Assembly (NCBI GenBank): GCA_011033025.1
Contig: WFMF01000075.1
Location: forward strand, 546,835-610,834
From: Beroe forskalii
Taxonomy: Eukaryota; Ctenophora; Nuda; Beroida; Beroidae
Direction of reading: 5' to 3'
Length of the DNA stretch: 64,000 nt
This document shows, one piece after another, positions 57,086 through 64,000 of the stretch. Under the pieces are notes generated by a model. That model made no database searches. It saw only the letters and a program-made list of their open reading frames with translations, and was not told the origin of the DNA. The translations under genes were made by a program, and so were the position numbers. The first letter of the stretch is position 1. Each line of letters starts with the position of its first letter.

Positions 57086-58335
57086 ATGCCCAAAACATTA
57101 TCCTAGATGCGTTGTCAAAAAAAGAGGTAGCGATTCTCCTTCTAGTAGACTTTAGCAAGGCTTTCGACACGATTGAACACCCTATTCTTCTGAGTAAATT
57201 ACAGCATTATGGTGTTAGGGGTATCGTCTTAAAATGGTTCGAGTCATATCTACATCAACGGGAGCAGTATGTTAGCATAAAGGACTCCAACTCATCAACA
57301 AAATCGATACAATATGGGTGCCTCAGGGATCAATTTTAGGGCCTCTACTGTTTATAATATATATAAATGACCTAACGTAGCGTAAATTTGCCCACTTTAT
57401 ACTTTATGCCGACGACGCGAACATATTCATCAGAGCCAAAACTTTACAGGAAGCTCTTGACAAATTTAACGCACTTTCGTCTGATTTGCAGAAATGGGTA
57501 AATTCAAACGGTCTGTTGTTAAACCTCAAGAAAACAAAATATATGATATTTGCAACAAAAAATATGGAAAACGTCCGCGAAATAAAAATTGGCAGCACAA
57601 GTATTGAAAGAAAAAAGGAAGCACGTTTTCTCGGAGTAATTATTGACGACAAGTTAAACTGGTCCAAGCATATCTCGACAATAAAGAGCAAAATGTCGAG
57701 AGATATATAGGAATTATGTATAAAATTAAAAGAGGCTTCCACTGAACATACGTATTCAAATTTACCATAGTTTTGTCCAATCACATCTTAACTACTGTTC
57801 CCTCATATGGGGTTTTTCGTGCAAATCACAAATTGAACTTTTATTCCGTTGTCAAAAAAAGGCAATGCGTGCCATTATGCCTGGATACGTAAATTATTAC
57901 TATGAAGATGGTAAACTCCCAGCGCACACAAAGACGAGCTTTTTTGAATACAAAATTCTGACTGTTCACGGAATTATCGCGAATAATGCTTTATTACTCA
58001 TGCATAGGATTAGGTATTTTTCTCAATCTCTTCCCAGGTCTATCAAAAATCTTTTACCGGAGAACGCTCCCACTTCCTACTCTACTGAAGACAGCAACAA
58101 AATATGGCTTAACTATTTTGGTACCGCGAATTACAAAAAATCATTTTTCTATAAAGGTCCCCTACTGGCAATAAGCCAACTAAATATTGACACGACATCT
58201 CCAAGCAGTTTGCTCTCCTTAACTGTCTACAAGAATAACCTCAAACGTACAGCGTTACGCGAGCAGAGTAAAGGCGAACCCGAATCATGGCCTGATTTCA
58301 TTCTTCACAACACACCAGGCATCAGGAATAAGTAG
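57068..58335 (+). pseudogene. Broken LINE reverse transcriptase
   Basis: RT pieces in order but in more than one frame: HALLNAQNIILDALSKKEV plus LLVDFSKAFDTIEHPILL (motif A, about 57143-57190), VPQGSILGPLLF (motif B, 57319-57354), YADDANIF (motif C, near 57405), LNLKKTKYMIF and FLGVIIDDKLNWSKHI, then a C-terminal frame (57865-58335) with QKKAMRAIMPGYVNYYYEDG. Motif A aspartate and the YADD box are intact in themselves, but frame changes, a stop after INDLT and loss of the apurinic endonuclease and first RT motifs make the copy inactive. Family: jockey/CR1 group. Confidence 0.85.
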
Positions 58336-58879
58336 TAGGAAACGTAATCAAACTCAGTTTTATCGAGCTGGACAAAATTAATGACTGAGCAGTAATCTTA
58401 GCAACACTACATTCATATCTCCAGCCACTTATCAACTTAATCGCAGAATCACAGCAGCGCACACGTACAATCAACTTTTGACTGCCACCACATAAGTGAA
58501 AATCATTTCATTTCAATACGCAACGTACAACCATGCACCATTACCATTTACATATTAGGCGCTTTATAACTCTATTAAATAAATACATGTAGCTCAACCA
58601 ATTAATCTTCTGATTTTTGCATTTTTTTACATATGAATAATTTTTCGGAAAATATCAAAATATGGAAATAATTAAGTGACTAGATGACGTATTGCGTGCA
58701 GGTATTGATGTGAACGTTTGTGTGATGAAAGTGCATAATATACTGTTTTTGATATAATTGTAATAAAGTTTAAAAGCCCTTAGTGGTGCCCCTCGGGGTT
58801 TTCAATCAATCAATCGAGGTGATTAGTAAGATGATGTTCACAATTACAACTTACCATTCCCGTTTCTTGTTATCCTCAG

Positions 58880-60756
58880 ATGTGATAAGGATTATGAGGA
58901 GTTGATTGACTCGTTGAAGAGGCTTAGTTCTGAGCACAGACTGGAAATAATGGTACCTCTTACCAAGAAAGCGTTCATGCCTGGAGAGGTTAGACTTAAC
59001 AACCCTAAACAACCCTGAACCCTGATTTTAGGGTTGTTTTATGTGATATATCGCTGATATATATGGCATTAACCCTTCACCCTCTTGGAATCATACTCCG
59101 TTAATGATCATACTCTGCGCACCAGAATTTCTATTGACTGTGCGTGTTTAAGTCATCCAGTTTGTTAGCAAAGTATTATTTGGTTGAATAGTTAGACCTT
59201 TAACTTGTGTTTTTCAGTTAGTTCACACGGGAGAAGTAATGGTCTACCTCGGTGACAACTGGTTTGTCAACAGGACTGTCACGCAAGGTCAGTCATTGGT
59301 AGCAGCTCAGACTGTCATCTACTGATCAGAAAACATATCAGCTACCCATCATAGCAACCCCTAGCCATAAACACTTAGTCTTCCAACGGCTAGTTAACAG
59401 CACCCCCATATTTACATATTTCTCATAACAACTCCTTCACCAAAGAAACCGTCCCTTCCCCATAAAAGCCCTTCCCTATAGAAACCCCTTCCCCATATAA
59501 TAAAACCTCTTTCCTCATAAAAACCCCTTCCCTTCAGGAGTAGAGATAGCACTACGTCGTCGTGAGAAGATAGCTGGTGAACTTGCTGAGTACACCAAGT
59601 GTCTGGACAACATCCAGAACAAGATGGACATGACCAGTGAACTGGAGGAGGGAGGGATCGTGGAGGAGTTGACGGAAGAGGACATTGCGAGGGGTGAGTG
59701 TAGATACAGCAGGGGTCGGGTCTCTCAAATAATCAAACGGTTTTAAAGAATGTCTGGGGGTATGGACGTTTAATTTTAGCTACATTAACCTATCTAGCAC
59801 ACGGCTCCTGAGCCATGTTAGATTACTTACGAAGATAGTTATCTCCAAAATTAATCTCATTATGATATTTCATATCTGCTACTGAGTTTTATACAATCAA
59901 CTCGTTTTCAGTGGAAAACAGGCACAAAGCTCGTGAGGCGAAGCCGAATGTCCCACGACTTCGGCCGGCGTTCTCCCCGGGCGAGCTTGAGGCTCTAAAA
60001 ACAAGAGGTTTTTAGTCCATTTCTTGATATTCCTGTAGATGTTATCGGCATGACACCATTTACCTTCTCAACAATCAACTTTTATCTGTATAACTTTTAA
60101 ATATTATGCATTCAAGCCTCACCATTCACCATTGCCAGGATCAGTTCCACAAGAAGAAGATTCGGAAGATGAGAGAGAAGGCCTCCGGAGCTGTCTGAGA
60201 CACTCCTCCGCCTCAAGTGAAGAAGAAGAAGAAGATAATGTCATTCTCTTCTCCCACTCCCCCAACCCTCCTCAGCATGGCGACAGTGAGGATTCCATCC
60301 ACCCGGGGAACTTACATCTACTCCTCAGAACGTGAGTGGTTTAATCGCTTCCATTTAAATTCTAACGAACATTGTCAGGACCTTCTTAACCCTTATTCTG
60401 AGCTGAAGCATCCTGTTTAAAACCCACGGATTTGCTACATAAGTTATATCCCTGGTCGCATTGCGCGGTGCGCGTGCGCACACCTATGCGGGCTTGGTAA
60501 CCCACGGTAGAAGGTAGTTGTTGACTTCTAACTATTCCCCCATGTACTCAGGCCAGAAGAGAAGGCAGTGATTGAGAAAGTTCACAAGAAAAGTAGATCT
60601 GGTCAGCAGTTTGACATAAACGCTTGTGTTATTGAGGAGCGACCTACCCCCGCTGCTGTGCCCTCCAAACCCTCCCAACTACCTACTGCTGGGGCAGTAG
60701 GTAGTCAGACGACTCAGAGACCAGTGTCAAGGTTCAAGATGAACAGATCTACCTGA
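58880..60756 (+). CDS. URI1: URI1, unconventional prefoldin RPB5 interactor (six exons seen)
   Basis: Exons at 58880-58988, 59218-59287, 59538-59693, 59912-60007, 60139-60331 and 60552-60756 join in frame with GT-AG borders; exon 4 uses a weak donor GTTTTT. The first encode CDKDYEELIDSLKRLSSEHR, LEIMVPLTKKAFMPGE and LVHTGEVMVYLGDNWF, matching the alpha-prefoldin domain of human URI1 (NIMVPFGPFAFMPGKLVHT, VTVLLGDNWF). Exon 5 gives an acidic stretch with EEEEEDNVILFSHSP, like human IYFSHTVEP. Exon 6 gives AVIEKVHKK and ends RPVSRFKMNRST, like human KRVSKFK. URI1 is a subunit of the R2TP/prefoldin-like complex that binds RNA polymerase subunit RPB5 and helps assemble polymerases and restrain transcription. 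The N-terminal helix exon (about 50 residues) was not found and should lie upstream, across the LINE. Confidence 0.88.
60440..60500 (+). repeat. GC-rich module fragment in URI1 intron 5
   Basis: TTATATCCCTGGTCGCATTG and CGCACACCTATGCGGGCTT match the inner module of the inverted-repeat element at 21942-22331. A solitary copy between exons 5 and 6. Confidence 0.7.
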
Positions 60757-62108
60757 AGCATAGTTTTATTTTAGTTAGTTGACTTTAGTTCGCGTTGTGC
60801 CAAAGCCGGCATCCAGACAAACTGAAACCAAACCCCAGCTCGAAATCCCTGTGCGGAATACAGTAAAACATTTACGCTCAATCCCAGCAACTTTTTAACG
60901 AACTTGGAATTTAACATGTTATTTGTTCTTATCACATCAAAGCCCTATGGGTACTCAAGACACTTGAGTTTTTAGCCGCAACCTGAGTCTAAATCACTCT
61001 CAATTGTAATCCCAGGTTTAATAACTCGTGGCATCCAACTTTAGGGGTTTGTGCTACAGATACATGACGTCATGGCAGGAAGGGTTGTATCCCTATTCAC
61101 TGTCCTATATTACTCGCTATCTTTATAAAAACCCCAGTAACTGTTTAGTTTTTAACCCGTTATTATTTTCAACCTTTTATCCGTTTTAACCCAAAAACCC
61201 TTTTCCCTTTAACGTCTGCGATGAATTATGACACTCGGTTTCTTTGGTAGACGGCAGTTACTTGGTAATTTGACATGCCTACAAAAGTTATTTAAAAATT
61301 TATAAGGTACTGTTTAAAATTTAAAAGGTAGAATTTAGGAGTTACTATTAGCTGAAATTTCAATATATCGCGCGTTGTAGTGCACGAACGTGAAACGTAA
61401 TTGAGATCACGTAAGTACACAACGACGCGCTATGTTGAAACATCCGATACCTATTCGAAGGAGTCTGGGGTGGGGAGAGATGGAACTACCTGTCTGTTTG
61501 TATGTCTGTGAGGGAGAGCTGGAACTGCCTGTGTGTCTGCAAGATAACTACTGACGAAGATGAACATATGATAACCTCGGATCAGTTTAATCGTCTACCT
61601 CCATTTTCTTTGGTGACAAGGTATCTCCAATACAGAGATTGTTAAATGGTTTTCTGATCTTCAAGAGCTCATTAAAATATCCATACTTCTGCTTTTTAAG
61701 AATGCTTGAAATTTTATAGAGGGCGTAGCACAATTTTTATATTTTCTGTGATTATAATAGTTCACCCTCCGTCCCCCGCCCCTGCTTTATTATTTGACAG
61801 GTATATATAGTTCTACAGACCAGCTATCATATTTTGTCAAAATATGTTGCTTTATACAAAGTGTCTTCATCAACATAACCTTTGATATAGCATGCGGCTG
61901 GAGAGAAATTCACTCGTCGGCTGGAAAACTGAGAGGAGTTACTGTATATGTGGTTTACACTGTCATACACCGGGCTGTCCTTCACCAATATCATTCTCCC
62001 TGACAAGAGGTAGTGGCTGCTGACCTGCTGACCCATCATGATTCATGAGGTATTTGTGGGCGAGTGTTTTAAAGTGCTCAGCTGAACAGTTGAATACTTT
62101 TTCATTTA
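60757..62108. other. URI1 3' region and intergenic DNA
   Basis: No canonical AATAAA was seen close behind the stop codon. A small inverted repeat with CGCGCGTTGTA and TACACAACGACGCGC lies at 61370-61430. Short open frames at 61794-62039 have no recognised family. Confidence 0.45.
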
Positions 62109-62137
62109 ATATAGTGGTCGTATGAAAGTATACCAAT

Positions 62138-62390
62138 GACCCCCTGCTGACCCCCTGCTGACCCCCTACTGACCCCCTACTGACCCCTGCTGACCCCTAC
62201 TGACCCCCTACTGACCCCTGGTGAGCCCCCTGACCCCCCTGGTGACCCCTGGTGAACCCCTACTGACCCCCTGGTGACCCCCTGGTGACCCCCTGGTGAA
62301 CCCCTACTGACCCCCTGCTGACCCCCTATTGACCCCCTGCTGACCCCCTGGTGAACCCCTACTGACCCCCTACTGACCCCCTACTGACCA
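62138..62390 (+). repeat. FB-3 left array, TGACCCCCTGC unit
   Basis: About 23 copies of an 11-bp unit with 10-bp variants; variants alternate CTGC, CTAC and CTGG. Confidence 0.93.
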
Positions 62391-62559
62391 CTTCCTGATC
62401 ATAATTCTAACATATATCATGAATGTTTTAAAAGCATTTAAAATAGCACTCAGCCTTATAATGACGCTTTATTGGTCAATTGCCACTCGATCAAGGCACC
62501 CTAAACGCACACTCAAAACATAAACAGGTCAGTTATATTTTTCATGTTCGTTATATTGT

Positions 62560-63340
62560 CTGTTATTCAAGTCAGTCAAATAAGTCAGGACAGTTACGTT
62601 AGTCAAGTTATTCAAGTCATTCCAAGTCAGTTCTGTCAGTCGGGTCAGTCAGGTCAGTCAAGATGGTCAGATTAGTCAAGCCATATTAGTCAAAACCAGC
62701 CACTCAAGATCAAGTTGTCTTTCATGTCAGTCATCTCAGTCATGTCATGTCAGTCTGTCAGTCATGTCAGTCATGTCAGTCATGTCAGTCATGTCAACTT
62801 GACATGACCGTCATGTCAGTCATTGACAGTCATGTCTTGAACGACAGGGCCAGGACTGAACCGACCGATATGATTGACTTGTCAGTTTGACATAATTGAA
62901 CATGACTGACATGATGAATTGACTTACTTGACCTTTTGACTGACTCTTGAACGACATGGGCAGGACGACATGACTGACCGATATGATTGACTGACGTGAC
63001 TGGCTTTACTGACATGACTGACATGATTGACTGACTGACATGACTGACGACATGACGACATGACTGACATGACTGACATGACTGACATGACGATTGACAT
63101 GACTGACATGACTGACATGACTGACATGACACTGACATGACTGACATGACTGACATGACTGACATGACTGACGCCATTACGACATGACGATCAAAGTAAC
63201 TGGACTTGAGTGGCTTGACTAATATGGCTTGACTAACGACCAACTTGACCAACTTGACCGACCTGACTGACAAGAACTGACTTGAATGACTTGAATAACT
63301 TGACTAACGTGACTGTCCTGACTTATTTGACTGACTTGAA
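62560..63340. repeat. FB-3 interior: CATGTCAGT 9-bp repeats in both orientations
   Basis: GTCAGTCATGTCAGTCATG-type repeats run to about 62830; the complementary GACATGACTGACATGACTG type runs from about 62840 onward. The two halves can pair along their length. Confidence 0.9.
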
Positions 63341-63524
63341 TAACAGAACATAACGAAACATGAAAAAATATAACTGACTCGTTTTTATGTTTTGAGCGAC
63401 CGTTTAGGGGTGCCTTCTTTGATCAGTGGCAATTGACCAATAAAGCGTCATTATAAGGCTGAGTGCTATTTTAAATGCTTTTAAACATTCATGATATATG
63501 TTAAAATTATGATCAGGAAGTGGT

Positions 63525-63725
63525 CAGTAGGGGGTCGTGAGGGGTTCTGGGGTTCTGGTTCACCAGGGGGTCTTGGGGGGTCAGCAGGGGGTCAGCATGG
63601 GGGTCGGTAAGGGGTCAGTAGGGGTTCACCAGGGGGTCAGCAGGGGTCAGTAGGGGTTCACCAGGGGTCAGTAGGGGGTCAGTAGGGGGTCAGCAGGGGG
63701 TCAGTAGGGGGTCAGCAGGGGGTCA
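63525..63725 (-). repeat. FB-3 right array, inverse of the left array
   Basis: GGGGGTCAGCA/GGGGGTCAGTA units mirror 62138-62390. Confidence 0.92.
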
Positions 63726-63753
63726 TTGGTATACTTTCATACGACCAATATAG

Positions 63754-64000
63754 TTTATGACCTTTAAATAAAGTTTATTAATAATGGTGCGTTATTACTT
63801 TTACTCCATCAATAAAGCGGTGACTTGAGCAGGTAAAGCCGATTGTGTCTTCCGCATGCGCTCCTTGATCATGAGACAGACACACACACGTCTATACTAA
63901 TGGAAGCTAATCTGGAAACCAACCCGGAAAATTTTAAAATTTAGGGATGCAGAAGGACGAAGGGTTCCCGTTCTACCCTTTTCCCTTTGTCATGTTTACA
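63754..64000. other. Unassigned DNA at window end
   Basis: No feature recognised. Confidence 0.4.

Larger units (their letters stand above)
56507..58810 (+). mobile_element. Degenerate jockey/CR1-group LINE in or beside URI1
   Basis: Covers the finger ORF, the broken RT and a 3' UTR ending AGCCCTTAGTGGTGCCCC, then GGGGTTTTCAATCAATCAAT. The 3' end resembles that of the remnant at 39013-39045. The (CAAT)n end lies only about 70 bp upstream of the first recognised URI1 exon, so the insertion probably sits in the preceding URI1 intron. The 5' boundary is uncertain. Confidence 0.7.
62115..63747. mobile_element. Foldback element FB-3 (1.63 kb)
   Basis: Ends TGGTCGTATGAAAGTATACC and inverse, flanked by ATATAG on both sides (62109-62114, 63748-63753), a 6-bp target duplication. 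The arms contain an 11-bp TGACCCCCTGC array (62138-62390; inverse 63525-63725), then a unique mirrored stretch (TTAAAATAGCACTCAGCC; inverse at 63459). The inside is a CATGTCAGT 9-bp repeat block that is itself inverted about a centre near 62810-62840. No coding capacity; frames rich in M-S-V-M are repeat artefacts. It shares architecture, but no sequence, with FB-1/FB-2. Confidence 0.87.

Noticed and set aside
62830-63273. MSVMSV-rich frames in FB-3
   Set aside because: Translation of a 9-bp tandem repeat inside a foldback element; no coding evidence.

Overview
The window is repeat-dominated animal DNA, probably from a marine or early-branching invertebrate. The animal call rests on a spliced URI1 (prefoldin-like) gene with short GT-AG introns, CR1/L2-type LINEs, tRNA-derived SINEs and hAT-like and foldback DNA transposons. 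The species cannot be fixed from the sequence. There is a 100-base assembly gap at 12815-12914.

Layout. 0-3.2 kb: terminus of a GC-rich hAT-like repeat, a palindromic AGTTCATATGAA repeat block and a MITE. 3.2-7.7 kb and 14.7-20.9 kb: two copies, in opposite orientation, of a large foldback element (here FB-1 and FB-2). Their arms are tandem arrays of a 21-bp unit, and their cores hold nested inverted modules with telomere-like CCTAAC stretches. FB-2 has matching termini and a perfect 9-bp target duplication. 7.7-14.7 kb: mostly unassigned DNA, a complete 796-bp non-autonomous hAT (8-bp duplication), tandem repeats, the gap, and one minus-strand exon resembling a dynein intermediate chain N-terminus. 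21-28 kb: a near-perfect 120-bp hairpin, a GC-rich inverted-repeat element, a 5'-truncated LINE, one possible host exon, a minisatellite, a 170-bp palindrome and a SINE. 28.7-36.1 kb: two copies of a 1.2-1.3 kb interspersed repeat, one carrying a nested MITE; between them two minisatellites, a SINE and a candidate first coding exon with a TATA box. 38-39 kb: decayed LINE. 39.4-53.2 kb: an array of about 0.9-1.65 kb non-coding units (types A, B, C) and smaller D modules. All share a GGGGGTTRC-plus-hairpin end and so look like one superfamily of non-autonomous, possibly Helentron-like elements. 54.1-55.8 kb: an intact 571-residue ORF joining an AlkB-like dioxygenase to an SGNH hydrolase. 56.5-58.8 kb: a LINE with a PHD-like finger and a broken reverse transcriptase. 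58.9-60.8 kb: URI1. 62.1-63.7 kb: a third foldback element (FB-3), unrelated in sequence to the first two.

Only URI1 is a confident host gene. The AlkB-SGNH ORF is best read as a LINE-type accessory ORF, though a single-exon host gene cannot be excluded. The main biology here is mobile-element architecture: three foldback elements whose arms grew from short tandem repeats, a terminus-sharing satellite-like array, and repeated use of the TGACGTCA palindrome in otherwise unrelated repeats.
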